Assembly: GCA_016704485.1 (NCBI GenBank) | Contig: JADJAA010000001.1 | Location: 1,116,001-1,180,000 of the forward strand | Reading direction: 5' to 3' | DNA from: Flavobacteriales bacterium | GTDB lineage: Bacteria; Bacteroidota; Bacteroidia; Flavobacteriales_F; PHOS-HE28 | DNA length: 64,000 bases | Shown: positions 53,680 through 62,082 of the stretch, piece by piece | Position numbering within the stretch: the stretch's first letter is position 1 | Layout of the letters: each line of letters starts with the position of its first letter | The notes under the pieces: model-generated | Told to the model about the DNA's origin: nothing | The model's input: only the letters and a program-made list of their open reading frames with translations | Databases searched by the model: none | Translations under genes and position numbers: made by a program

Positions 53680-53806
53680 TTTTTCTTGATCCTTAGGGAA
53701 CAGCCGTTGAGGGTATACATGCTCAACGAACGCTGCGCTGTGCGTTGTAATAATATTTTTTTGTTCACTGTTTCAGCATAGATAGTCAACAAAATTCATG
53801 ACGAGA

Positions 53807-53837
53807 TTTGGAAAATCACATTTTGTGATTACTTTTG
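53807..53837 (+). promoter_or_regulatory. Bacteroidota -33/-7 promoter of the sigma-crt operon
   Basis: TTTG (53807-53810), exactly 19 bp, then TACTTTTG (53830-53837), a perfect match to the Bacteroidota housekeeping consensus TTTG-N19-TAnnTTTG. The start codon of the sigma gene is 22 bp beyond. The 17-bp dyad listed next fills the spacer. Confidence 0.8.
53814..53830. promoter_or_regulatory. Putative CarH operator dyad inside the promoter spacer
   Basis: aatcaca-ttt-tgtgatt: perfect 7-bp arms around a 3-bp centre, placed between the -33 and -7 elements. MerR-family dimers bind such dyads, and the adjacent carH gene makes it the obvious candidate regulator. Binding is inferred, not shown. 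Confidence 0.65.
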
Positions 53838-53858
53838 TCTAACGAAAAGACAAAAACA

Positions 53859-54356
53859 ATGAACAAAGAAGAACCAACTTTTGACGAGCGCCTGATGTCT
53901 CTGAACGATCGGCTTCTCTATTTCGCACTAGGTCTTACCCGGAATATGGACGATGCGAAAGACCTGATCCAGGAGAGCATGTTGAAAGCGTTAATGAATA
54001 AGGACCAATACACGACAGGTACGAATATCAAAGCGTGGATGTTCACCATTGTTCGTAACACGTTCATCAATGGTGTGAAACGCGATCGTCGTGGTCAATT
54101 GGTCATGGAATCTGCGGCAAGGCAAGAGCTACCTGTTGCCAATGGCAGATACCTCCAAAGTCCGATCGGTTCGTATAGCACATTGGAGATAGAGGATCGT
54201 GTGGAGCGACTCCCCGATACGATACGAACGCCTTTTACAATGAACTTCAAAGGCTACAAATACCATGAGATCGCTAACACCATGGGGATCCCGATCGGTA
54301 CTGTCAAGAGCCGGATCAATCAAGCACGCAAACAATTGAGGGTACAGCTTCAATGA
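53859..54356 (+). CDS. ECF-family sigma factor of the carotenoid operon
   Basis: A 165-residue sigma-70-like protein. Region 2 has LLYFALGLTRNMDDAKDLIQ and AWMFTIVRNTFING. Region 4 has LPDTIRTPFTMNFKGYKYHE, then the helix-turn-helix IPIGTVKSRINQARKQL. ATG 53859 follows the promoter; the alternative TTG at 53835 overlaps the -7 box and is rejected. Being first in the operon under a CarH-like site, it could amplify light-induced expression. It overlaps crtI by ATGA. Confidence 0.9.
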   Translation: MNKEEPTFDERLMSLNDRLLYFALGLTRNMDDAKDLIQESMLKALMNKDQYTTGTNIKAWMFTIVRNTFINGVKRDRRGQLVMESAARQELPVANGRYLQSPIGSYSTLEIEDRVERLPDTIRTPFTMNFKGYKYHEIANTMGIPIGTVKSRINQARKQLRVQLQ

Positions 54357-55828
54357 AGAGCGGGATAATTGTTATTGGAGCAGGATTTGCTGGGTTATCC
54401 GTAGCTGCACATTTGGCCCGCGCTGGTCGGAAGGTCACCTTGTTGGAAAAGCATGACCAAGCAGGCGGAAGGGCCAGAACGTTCAGCGCGAACGGCTTCA
54501 CGTTCGATATGGGCCCTAGCTGGTATTGGATGCCCGATGTTTTCGAAACACACTTCGCCCATTTCGATACGCATCCCAGCAAACACTATGATCTGGTCCG
54601 GCTGGACCCTAGCTACACGGTCTACTTCGGAGAATCGGATAGGATGCGCATTCCTTCTTCTATGGAAGGACTTCGCTCACTGTTCGAGTCGTTGGAACCA
54701 GGCAGCAGCAAGGCGCTTGATGAATTCTTGAACGAAGCCCGCTTCAAGTATGAGACCGGTATGCATGATATGGTGCGCAAGCCAGGTATCTCGTTGATGG
54801 AGTTCGCTGATATGCGTATTGCGAAAGGACTATTCCGGATGCAGTTGTTCACCTCCTTTAGTAAGCACGTGCGGAAATACTTTAAGCATCCAAGGTTGAT
54901 CAAGCTGCTGGAATTCCCTGTCCTGTTTCTGGGGGCAACGCCGCAGGAAACACCTGCTTTATACAGCCTGATGAATCATGCGGATATGGCATTAGGAACC
55001 TGGTATCCCATGGGTGGTATGGGAAAAGTCGTGGATGCCATGGTCCAAGTAGCAGAAAAGGAAGGTGTGGAGATCCGGTACAACGAAACCGTGCAGAACA
55101 TAGAAGTAAAAGGAGGGCAAGCCGTTCGGGTACATACGGAGAAAGGCTCCTATGAATGCACTGAGGTTATCGGAGGTGCCGATTATCATCATGTGGAACA
55201 ACACCTTTTGAATGCGCCGGATCGTCGTTATACGGAGCAGTATTGGGATCAGCGCACATTGGCTCCATCTGTTCTGATGTTCTACTTGGGGGTGAACAAA
55301 AAACTATCCGGATTTGATCATCACACCTTGTTCTTCGACGAGGATCTGGATTTACATGCAAAGGAGATCTACACCGATCCCAGCTGGCCGACAAAGCCAC
55401 TTTTCTATGCCTCATGTTCGTCGATCACCGATCCAACGGTAGCTCCGGAAGGAATGGAGAACCTGGTCATTCTTATTCCGATCGCTCCGGGTCTGAAGGA
55501 CGATGACGCTACGCGTGAACGCTTTTATGATATCGTCATGGATCGACTGGAAAGGATCACAGGTCAGACCGTCCGCGAACACGTCATCTACAAGCGTAGC
55601 TATTCTGTTAGCGACCTGGTGAAGGATATGAACGCATACAAAGGCAACGCATACGGATTGGCCAATACACTGATGCAAACAGCCATACTGAGGCCAAGCA
55701 TCCGGAGTAAGAAGGTCAAGAACCTTTATTACACAGGTCAACTCACCGTTCCTGGTCCCGGCGTTCCGCCAGCGCTGATCTCTGGTGAAGTTGTGGCCCG
55801 GCACATTTTAAATTCCGAACCACGATGA
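54353..55828 (+). CDS. crtI: Phytoene desaturase
   Basis: FAD-dependent desaturase converting phytoene to lycopene (four steps in the common CrtI type). The FAD motif is VIGAGFAGLSVAAHLARAG, followed by GGRARTF. The C-terminal signature is YYTGQLTVPGPGVPPALISG, with length 491 residues as usual. It overlaps its neighbours by ATGA on both sides, consistent with a tightly coupled operon. Confidence 0.95.
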   Translation: MKSGIIVIGAGFAGLSVAAHLARAGRKVTLLEKHDQAGGRARTFSANGFTFDMGPSWYWMPDVFETHFAHFDTHPSKHYDLVRLDPSYTVYFGESDRMRIPSSMEGLRSLFESLEPGSSKALDEFLNEARFKYETGMHDMVRKPGISLMEFADMRIAKGLFRMQLFTSFSKHVRKYFKHPRLIKLLEFPVLFLGATPQETPALYSLMNHADMALGTWYPMGGMGKVVDAMVQVAEKEGVEIRYNETVQNIEVKGGQAVRVHTEKGSYECTEVIGGADYHHVEQHLLNAPDRRYTEQYWDQRTLAPSVLMFYLGVNKKLSGFDHHTLFFDEDLDLHAKEIYTDPSWPTKPLFYASCSSITDPTVAPEGMENLVILIPIAPGLKDDDATRERFYDIVMDRLERITGQTVREHVIYKRSYSVSDLVKDMNAYKGNAYGLANTLMQTAILRPSIRSKKVKNLYYTGQLTVPGPGVPPALISGEVVARHILNSEPR

Positions 55829-56667
55829 ATAACAGGAGTATTTATGATGAAGTGTGCATAGCTGCCAGCCGAAAGACCACTCGGGCGTTCAGCACTTCGT
55901 TCTCGTTGGGTGTTCGAATGCTCGATCCGCGTTTTCGGGACCAGATCCATGCGATCTATGGCTTTGTGCGTTTTGCTGACGAGATCGTGGATACGTTCCA
56001 TGAACATCCGCAAAAGGAATTGTTGAACCGATTCAGAGCGGATACCGAACTTGCCATTCAAGAACAGATCAGTTTGAATCCGATCCTACATAGTTTTCAG
56101 AACGTTGTGAGGCGATCCGGGATCGAGTGGAACTTGATCGATATCTTTATTGACAGCATGGCGATGGATCTTGAACGTGGGGAACATGATCGAACATCCT
56201 TCGATCAGTACATCCTAGGTAGTGCAGAGGTGGTAGGGCTGATGTGCTTGCGTGTTTTTTGCGATGGTGATCTTGTTCTATATGAACGGTTGAAGCCATA
56301 CGCTATGAGTCTGGGCGCGGCATTCCAAAAAGTAAATTTCCTCAGAGACCTTAAGCAGGATAATCAGGAATTGGGACGCACCTACTTTCCTGGAACTGAT
56401 CTTAACGCACTTACGGCAGACCAGAAACAACGGATCGAAGATGATATCCGAGCGGATTTTGAGCACGCAGCGATCGGTATCCGTCAACTGCCCAAAGGAG
56501 CGCGAATAGGTGTGCACTTGGCCTATGTGTACTATCTCTGTCTCTATAAAAAGATCCGCTCCACTCCGGCAAGTGAACTCTTTACACGACGGATCAGTGT
56601 TCGCAAACGAGGTAAGATCCGCCTGCTTGTGGGTGCTGTGGTACAGGATAAATTCAATTTGATATGA
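55825..56667 (+). CDS. crtB: Phytoene synthase
   Basis: Joins two geranylgeranyl diphosphates into phytoene. The first Asp-rich motif is in FVRFADEIVDTFH and the later conserved stretch is FQKVNFLRDLKQDNQELGRT. The N-terminal TTRAFSTSFSLGVRML is typical. The 280-residue length is normal. Coupled to crtI and idi by ATGA overlaps. Confidence 0.95.
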   Translation: MNNRSIYDEVCIAASRKTTRAFSTSFSLGVRMLDPRFRDQIHAIYGFVRFADEIVDTFHEHPQKELLNRFRADTELAIQEQISLNPILHSFQNVVRRSGIEWNLIDIFIDSMAMDLERGEHDRTSFDQYILGSAEVVGLMCLRVFCDGDLVLYERLKPYAMSLGAAFQKVNFLRDLKQDNQELGRTYFPGTDLNALTADQKQRIEDDIRADFEHAAIGIRQLPKGARIGVHLAYVYYLCLYKKIRSTPASELFTRRISVRKRGKIRLLVGAVVQDKFNLI

Positions 56668-57221
56668 GTGCAGAAGGGAAATTGTGGAACGAGCCGGAAC
56701 AGGTGGTCCTTATCGATCCTGATGATCGTGAACTCGGCCACATGGAGAAACTCGCAGCACATCGTGAGGGTTTGCTCCACCGGGCATTCTCAGTTTTTCT
56801 CTTCAATGATCAAGGAGAATTATTGTTGCAGCAACGTGCTTCTTCCAAGTACCATTCAGCTGGGCTGTGGACCAATACCTGTTGTGGGCACCCACGACCG
56901 GGGGAAACCATTCAGGAGGCCGCGGGGCGTAGACTGTTCGAAGAGATGGGCATAAAAACTGAGTTGACGCCGGTATTACATTTTATGTATCGCGCTGAAT
57001 TGGAGAATGGTCTCGTCGAGAATGAATTGGACCATGTGTTGATCGGTCGCTATTCTAACGACCCTGATCCAGATCCGAACGAGGCTTCCGATTGGCGTTG
57101 GGTGGAACGCGAGACCTTGGCACACGAGCTGACGGAACACCCCAAACTTTTCACCGCGTGGTTCCCAGTATGTGTTTGGAGAGCATGGGATCTTTTAGCG
57201 ACCGCTCTACCAGAGCCATGA
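56664..57221 (+). CDS. idi: Isopentenyl-diphosphate delta-isomerase, type 1
   Basis: Interconverts IPP and DMAPP, supplying the precursors for carotenoids. The Nudix-fold signature is present: the active-site Cys in TNTCCGHPRPGETIQEAAGR, then RLFEEMG, and the Glu-rich ELDHVLIGRY. 185 residues, normal size. Its stop overlaps the photolyase start by ATGA. Confidence 0.95.
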   Translation: MSAEGKLWNEPEQVVLIDPDDRELGHMEKLAAHREGLLHRAFSVFLFNDQGELLLQQRASSKYHSAGLWTNTCCGHPRPGETIQEAAGRRLFEEMGIKTELTPVLHFMYRAELENGLVENELDHVLIGRYSNDPDPDPNEASDWRWVERETLAHELTEHPKLFTAWFPVCVWRAWDLLATALPEP

Positions 57222-58531
57222 GCCGTGAACGGCCAATGAACATTTTCTGGTTTCGTCGCGATCTTCGTCTGAATGACAACCACGGACTCTTTCGCGCGTT
57301 ACGGGATGGTGGCAACGTGCAGCCGCTGTTCATCTTCGATACCAACATACTTGAGAAACTCGAGGACCGTAATGATCGTCGTTTAAGCTTTTTGTATGAT
57401 AACGTGTGTTCACTGGATGATCAATTGAGAGCGCATGGCGCGTCACTGATGATGCTGCATGGTGATCCACTTCAGGTATTCAAGAAGTTGATCCAAGACC
57501 ACGCTATTGCTGGTGTCTACGCGAATCATGATCATGAACCCTATGCACTTACTCGTGACCGGAACATCAACGACCTTTTTATCGCAAATGGCCATGTATT
57601 CCGCACCTATAAGGACCAAACGATCTTCGAGCGTGATGAGGTACTAAAGGAAGATGGAACACCTTACACCGTGTTCACTCCGTATGCAAAACGTTGGAGA
57701 GCTCGAATGGCAATTGATGGAGTGGCCTCTTATAACAGCGAAGGAGAACTTGGTGGCCTGCTAAAAGACAGCAGGAATGAACGCATCACGCTAAAGCAAC
57801 TAGGCTTTGAATATGCACCCTACGAAGTTGCGCCATTGGAACCTGCACCAGCGTTGTTGAAGGCGTATGCTGATGACCGCAACACACCATCCATAGCAGG
57901 AACTACACGCATTGGGGTTCATCTCCGCTTCGGCACGGTGTCGGTGAGAGGGATGGTGCGCTTGGCGCGTGCGAACAGTGAAACATGGTTGAATGAATTG
58001 ATCTGGCGTGAGTTCTTCATGCAGATCCTCTGGCACTTTCCTCACGTGGAGCGGAACGCATTCCGAAAAGCATATGACGCCATTGCATGGCGCGATGATG
58101 AAAAAGGTTTTGCTGCATGGTGCGAAGGGCGCACGGGTTATCCGCTTGTGGATGCAGGGATGCGGGAATTGCGTGCCACTGGGTTCATGCATAACCGGGT
58201 GCGTATGGTCGTGGCCAGTTTTCTCTGTAAGCATTTATTGATCGACTGGCGTTTGGGTGAGGCCTGGTTCGCACGGTGGTTGATGGACTACGAACTCTCA
58301 TCCAACAACGGGAACTGGCAATGGGCGGCAGGATCCGGATGCGATGCTGCACCGTACTTCCGGGTATTCAATCCAACGTTGCAACTGGAACGGTTCGATC
58401 CGAAGATGAAGTATGTATTGAAGTGGGCTCCGGAATATGGTGAATTGAAGCTACCCGAGCAGATCGTAGAGCATAATGCCGCTCGCGAAAGGGCGATCGC
58501 GGTGTATAAGACCGCATTGAACAAAGTATAA
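57218..58531 (+). CDS. phr: Deoxyribodipyrimidine photolyase (class I type)
   Basis: Uses blue light and FADH to split cyclobutane pyrimidine dimers. The N-terminal domain starts MNIFWFRRDLRLNDNHGLF, the antenna-binding part. The FAD domain has LRFGTVSVRGMVRLA, LIWREFFMQILWHFP, GYPLVDAGMRELRATGFMHN and WLMDYELSSNNGNWQWAAGS. ATG 57218 overlaps the idi stop by ATGA, like its neighbours; ATG 57236 is the alternative. A carotenoid operon with photolyase fits light-controlled expression. Confidence 0.93.
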   Translation: MSRERPMNIFWFRRDLRLNDNHGLFRALRDGGNVQPLFIFDTNILEKLEDRNDRRLSFLYDNVCSLDDQLRAHGASLMMLHGDPLQVFKKLIQDHAIAGVYANHDHEPYALTRDRNINDLFIANGHVFRTYKDQTIFERDEVLKEDGTPYTVFTPYAKRWRARMAIDGVASYNSEGELGGLLKDSRNERITLKQLGFEYAPYEVAPLEPAPALLKAYADDRNTPSIAGTTRIGVHLRFGTVSVRGMVRLARANSETWLNELIWREFFMQILWHFPHVERNAFRKAYDAIAWRDDEKGFAAWCEGRTGYPLVDAGMRELRATGFMHNRVRMVVASFLCKHLLIDWRLGEAWFARWLMDYELSSNNGNWQWAAGSGCDAAPYFRVFNPTLQLERFDPKMKYVLKWAPEYGELKLPEQIVEHNAARERAIAVYKTALNKV

Positions 58532-58666
58532 GTGCGAAATTGTTTAATTTTTTTCTTACTGATAACCAGTGCTTTATAATATTGTGTTTAATAAAATGTA
58601 ATTATGAATGAACAAAACAGGATACTAGGCTGTTCTTAATGAACTAACCTAAAAACAACTACGAAA

Positions 58667-60373
58667 ATGAAAACACCTACTCTTGCCCTCTCCCTTATTC
58701 TGGGGGCTTCCTTTGCACAAGCGCAGACAGCGCGCGTTCAAGTGATCCACAACAGTGCGGATGCAGCTGCGGCCTCTGTTGATGTTTACTTGGATAACAC
58801 CCTTTTACTGGATGACTTCGAATTCAGGAATGCAACAGAGTTCATTGATGCACCAGCGGGAGTGAGCTTCACTATCGGAATAGCGCTTTCAACAAGCATG
58901 AGTTCCGCTGATGCCATTTTTACACAGGATTTTACGCTCGCTGATGGCGAAACGTATGTTATTGTTGCGGACGGTATCGTAAGCCCAACAGGATATTCAC
59001 CTGCAGTACCTTTCACGTTGGAAGTATATCCAATGGGCAGGGAAGCGGCTGTTGGAGGTTCAATGATGACGGACGTATTGGTTCACCACGGTAGTACCGA
59101 TGCACCAACAGTTGACATCTACGAAAGCGCAGTGGTGAATACCACCATCGTGGAAGATGCACCGTACGGAGCGTTTGCAGGTTATCTGGAATTGCCTACT
59201 ACGGACTTCACGTTGCAAGTGAGGGATGAATTCAACAGCACGATCGTAGCAGCGTATTCAGCACCGCTGGGTACATTGAACCTCGGAGGTGCCGCCTTGG
59301 TCGCGATCGCATCGGGATTCCTGGATCCTTCAATGAATAGCGACGGTGCGCCATTCGGTATCTATGTAGCCCTTCCAAGCGGAGGACCATTGGTTGCATT
59401 GCCAGCGTCTGCTATTCCTACGGCTCGTGTGCAAGTGATCCACAACAGTGCTGACCTGGCAGCCGCGCAAGTGGATGTATGGTTGAACAACACACCGCTT
59501 CTGGACAACTTCGCATTCCGTAACGCTAGCCCATTCGTGGATGCTCAAGCAGGAGTGCCTTTCGATATAAGCATTGCACTTCCAACTTCTACCGATACTG
59601 TTGCTGCACTAGCACGCTTTACCTACACGTTGGAAGCTGATGAGACCTACATCATCATCGCTAATGGTATTGTAAGCGCTACAGGTTATTCACCTGCCAC
59701 TCCTTTCGATCTTTATGTTACAGGAGGTGCACGTGAGACCAGCACATCCGCAGGGAATGTTGACGTACTTGTATTTCATGGCAGCACGGATGCCCCCATG
59801 GTCGATATTGTAGAAACGTCTGTTCCAGCCGGAAACATCGTGGATGATATTAGTTATGGAGAGTTCGCAGGGTACCTTGAATTACCAGAAGCGAATTATG
59901 TCCTGAGCGTGGAATCAATGGGTACTTCGGTAGTAAGTTACCAAGCACCTCTTGCTGCATTGTCGCTTGCCGGTAATGCGATCACGGTACTCGCATCCGG
60001 CTTCTTGGATGCAACAATGAACAGCAACGGTGCGAACTTCGGACTATGGGTAGCCTTACCAAGTGGTGGACCACTCGTTGAATTGCCATTGCCGACCGGT
60101 GTTGAGGAGAACACGATCGTAACATCGTTCACCGCCTACCCGAATCCAGCGGTAGATGAAGTGCTTTTGGACATGGACCTTCTTTTCGGTGGAGAGACAA
60201 CGTTGTCCATACAGGATGTAACCGGTCGTATCCTCCGCGTCAACAGCCTTGGAGACCTTACCGGTGGAGCACAACCTATCCGTGTGAATCTTTCTGATCT
60301 TAGCACTGGAGCATACTGGTTGCGTCTGCAGAATGCTTCTGGAGAATTGGTAGTTCCAGTTCAAAAGCAATGA
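58667..60373 (+). CDS. Secreted protein with two DUF4397 repeats and T9SS sorting domain
   Basis: A 568-residue exported protein with signal peptide ending AQA. Two tandem units, about residues 22-248 and 250-483, each begin ARVQVIHNSAD and end in LPSGGPLV, typical of DUF4397. The last 80 or so residues (NTIVTSFTAYPNPAVDEVLL, STGAYWLRLQNASGELVV) form a T9SS type A sorting domain. It sits between photolyase and the rest of the carotenoid genes, with an AT-rich 135-bp leader and a strong terminator, so it is probably its own transcription unit. Function unknown. Confidence 0.88.
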   Translation: MKTPTLALSLILGASFAQAQTARVQVIHNSADAAAASVDVYLDNTLLLDDFEFRNATEFIDAPAGVSFTIGIALSTSMSSADAIFTQDFTLADGETYVIVADGIVSPTGYSPAVPFTLEVYPMGREAAVGGSMMTDVLVHHGSTDAPTVDIYESAVVNTTIVEDAPYGAFAGYLELPTTDFTLQVRDEFNSTIVAAYSAPLGTLNLGGAALVAIASGFLDPSMNSDGAPFGIYVALPSGGPLVALPASAIPTARVQVIHNSADLAAAQVDVWLNNTPLLDNFAFRNASPFVDAQAGVPFDISIALPTSTDTVAALARFTYTLEADETYIIIANGIVSATGYSPATPFDLYVTGGARETSTSAGNVDVLVFHGSTDAPMVDIVETSVPAGNIVDDISYGEFAGYLELPEANYVLSVESMGTSVVSYQAPLAALSLAGNAITVLASGFLDATMNSNGANFGLWVALPSGGPLVELPLPTGVEENTIVTSFTAYPNPAVDEVLLDMDLLFGGETTLSIQDVTGRILRVNSLGDLTGGAQPIRVNLSDLSTGAYWLRLQNASGELVVPVQKQ

Positions 60374-60392
60374 TCGTATCTTGAATAATTGA

Positions 60393-60436
60393 AAATGGCG
60401 TGGCGACCGTAAGGTTGTCACGCCATTTAATTTTAA
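60393..60436 (+). terminator. Rho-independent terminator after the DUF4397 gene
   Basis: A stem of about 16 bp: aaatggcgtggcgacc pairs with ggttgtcacgccattt around a gtaa loop, with two G-U pairs. It is followed by a T-rich tail (ttaatttta). It should end the DUF4397 transcript and separate it from the SRPBCC-crtZ genes. Confidence 0.85.
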
Positions 60437-60449
60437 ACCCGCCCAACAG

Positions 60450-60914
60450 ATGAAAGACTTTGTGATCGAACGCCGGATCGTACTGCCGATCCTCCAGAAA
60501 GAAGCTTGGGAGTTCTTCTCAGCACCATTGAACCTTTCGCGGATAACTCCGGAGGATATGCGCTTCGAGATCAAGACCAAGGATACCGATAAGCCTGTGT
60601 TCAGTGGTATGCACATTGATTATCGCGTGCGGCCCTTGTTCGGAATACCCTTGGCTTGGCGTACGGAGATCCGAGGTGTTGAAGCCCCGTTCCAGTTCAT
60701 GGATGCACAGATCAAAGGGCCTTTCGCGAAGTGGGAACACGAGCATCGTTTCGTTGGAACACCTTATGGGATCAGGGTTGAGGATAGGGTGGTCTATCGG
60801 TTACCGTTCGGTGCGTTCGGCAGATTCGTTCATGCTCTGTTCGTGAGAAAACGCATTGAGGCGATCTTCGATCATCGTGAACGGACATTGAAAGCGATCT
60901 TTGCAACACAATGA
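60450..60914 (+). CDS. SRPBCC-family protein of the carotenoid locus
   Basis: A 154-residue small START/SRPBCC-type protein. Typical helix-grip residues are QKEAWEFFSAPLNLSRITP, then PFQFMDAQIKGPFAKWEHEH and DRVVYRLPFGAFGRFVHALF. Similar proteins sit near carotenoid genes in Bacteroidota and are thought to bind lipids or pigments. The start follows the terminator by 14 bp. It overlaps crtZ by ATGA, so a pigment-related role is likely. Confidence 0.82.
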   Translation: MKDFVIERRIVLPILQKEAWEFFSAPLNLSRITPEDMRFEIKTKDTDKPVFSGMHIDYRVRPLFGIPLAWRTEIRGVEAPFQFMDAQIKGPFAKWEHEHRFVGTPYGIRVEDRVVYRLPFGAFGRFVHALFVRKRIEAIFDHRERTLKAIFATQ

Positions 60915-61378
60915 CCTGGTTGATCAATATCGGAGCGATGATCCTGGCATTCTTGCTGATGGAGTTCGTCGCGTGGTTCGCGCATAAATTCGTGATGCAC
61001 GGTGGCCTTTGGACGTTGCACCAGGATCACCATAAAAAGGACCACGGAGGCGTTTTCGAACGCAACGATGCTTTCTTCCTGATCTTCGCAACGCCTGCGA
61101 TCACGCTGTTCTTTTTCGGCGTGCGTAACGGTATTGCCGATGTGCGTATATGGATCGCTGCGGGAATTACGCTTTATGGACTGGCTTATTTCCTGGTACA
61201 CGATATTTTCATCCATCAGCGCACGAAGTGGCTCCGCAACACGGATAATTGGTACTTCAGAGCCATACGCAGAGCACATAAAATGCACCACAAGCATTTG
61301 GGTAAGGAAGATGGGGAATGTTTCGGAATGTTATTCGTGCCGTTGAAATATTTCAAGAAAACGGCTGCTGAGGCCTAA
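60911..61378 (+). CDS. crtZ: Beta-carotene hydroxylase
   Basis: Di-iron membrane hydroxylase that adds 3-hydroxyl groups to beta-carotene, giving zeaxanthin. The His clusters are visible: AHKFVMH, HQDHHKKDH, HDIFIHQ and HKMHHKH. Hydrophobic segments are near residues 5-25 and 55-95. 155 residues, normal for the bacterial CrtZ type. The next gene, a cyclase, starts 5 bp later. Confidence 0.92.
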   Translation: MTWLINIGAMILAFLLMEFVAWFAHKFVMHGGLWTLHQDHHKKDHGGVFERNDAFFLIFATPAITLFFFGVRNGIADVRIWIAAGITLYGLAYFLVHDIFIHQRTKWLRNTDNWYFRAIRRAHKMHHKHLGKEDGECFGMLFVPLKYFKKTAAEA

Positions 61379-61383
61379 CGGTC

Positions 61384-62082
61384 ATGGAGCGCTTTCTCTA
61401 TCTTTTCCTGGACCTTGGTGGGCTAATTATACCCCTTCTCTTTTCATTCCACCCGCGCATCCGGTTGCATCTTCATTGGCGAGCATTATGGCCAGCTCTT
61501 CTTCTCGTTGCGGCCCTGTTCATCGCTTGGGATGTAATGTTCACAAGCATGGGAGTGTGGGGATTCAATGAAAAGTACTTGGTTGGGTTCGATGTGCTCG
61601 GACTTCCGATCGAGGAATGGCTGTTCTTTATCTGTATTCCGTACGCTTGCGTGTTCACCTACTTTGTTTTCGGTACTCTACGTCCGGATCCATGGTCGCC
61701 ACGAATTGCGAGAGCGATCGCTTGGGTCCTTGTGGTGGCCTCATTCGTGATCGGCATTTTCAATTGGGATAAGTGGTATACCGCGAGCACGTTCTTGGCG
61801 TTGGGTGTAACGCTTGTACTTCTGCTTACCACCCAAAAGGTCAGCTACCTCGGTCGTTTCCTCGTTTCTTTTATAGTTCTGCTGATCCCGTTCTTCCTGA
61901 TCAATGGTACGCTAACAGGTTACTTCTCGGGTCACCCGGTAGTATGGTATGATGATGCAGAAAACCTCGGCATACGCATGGGCACCATTCCTTTGGAAGA
62001 TACATTCTATGCGATACTGATGCTCCTGTTGAGCGTGGTGCTTTTTGAGCGCTGGAAAAAGGTCGAAGTGGCCGATCAATAG
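61384..62082 (+). CDS. crtY: Lycopene cyclase, CrtYcd fusion type
   Basis: A 232-residue multi-pass protein with about six hydrophobic segments. The motif LPIEEWLFFICIPYACVF, and a second shorter half with IPLEDTFYAILMLLLSVVLF, match the two fused lycopene cyclase domains found in Bacteroidota. It forms beta-ionone rings on lycopene. With crtI, crtB and crtZ the locus can make beta-carotene and zeaxanthin from GGPP. Its end overlaps the reverse-strand ALDH gene by 7 bp. Confidence 0.9.
   Translation: MERFLYLFLDLGGLIIPLLFSFHPRIRLHLHWRALWPALLLVAALFIAWDVMFTSMGVWGFNEKYLVGFDVLGLPIEEWLFFICIPYACVFTYFVFGTLRPDPWSPRIARAIAWVLVVASFVIGIFNWDKWYTASTFLALGVTLVLLLTTQKVSYLGRFLVSFIVLLIPFFLINGTLTGYFSGHPVVWYDDAENLGIRMGTIPLEDTFYAILMLLLSVVLFERWKKVEVADQ

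Noticed and set aside
53728..53762. Possible terminator after carH (short stem gaacgc/gcgtt then a T-run)
   Set aside because: The stem is only about five pairs and is separated from the T-run by several bases, so it is too weak to call.
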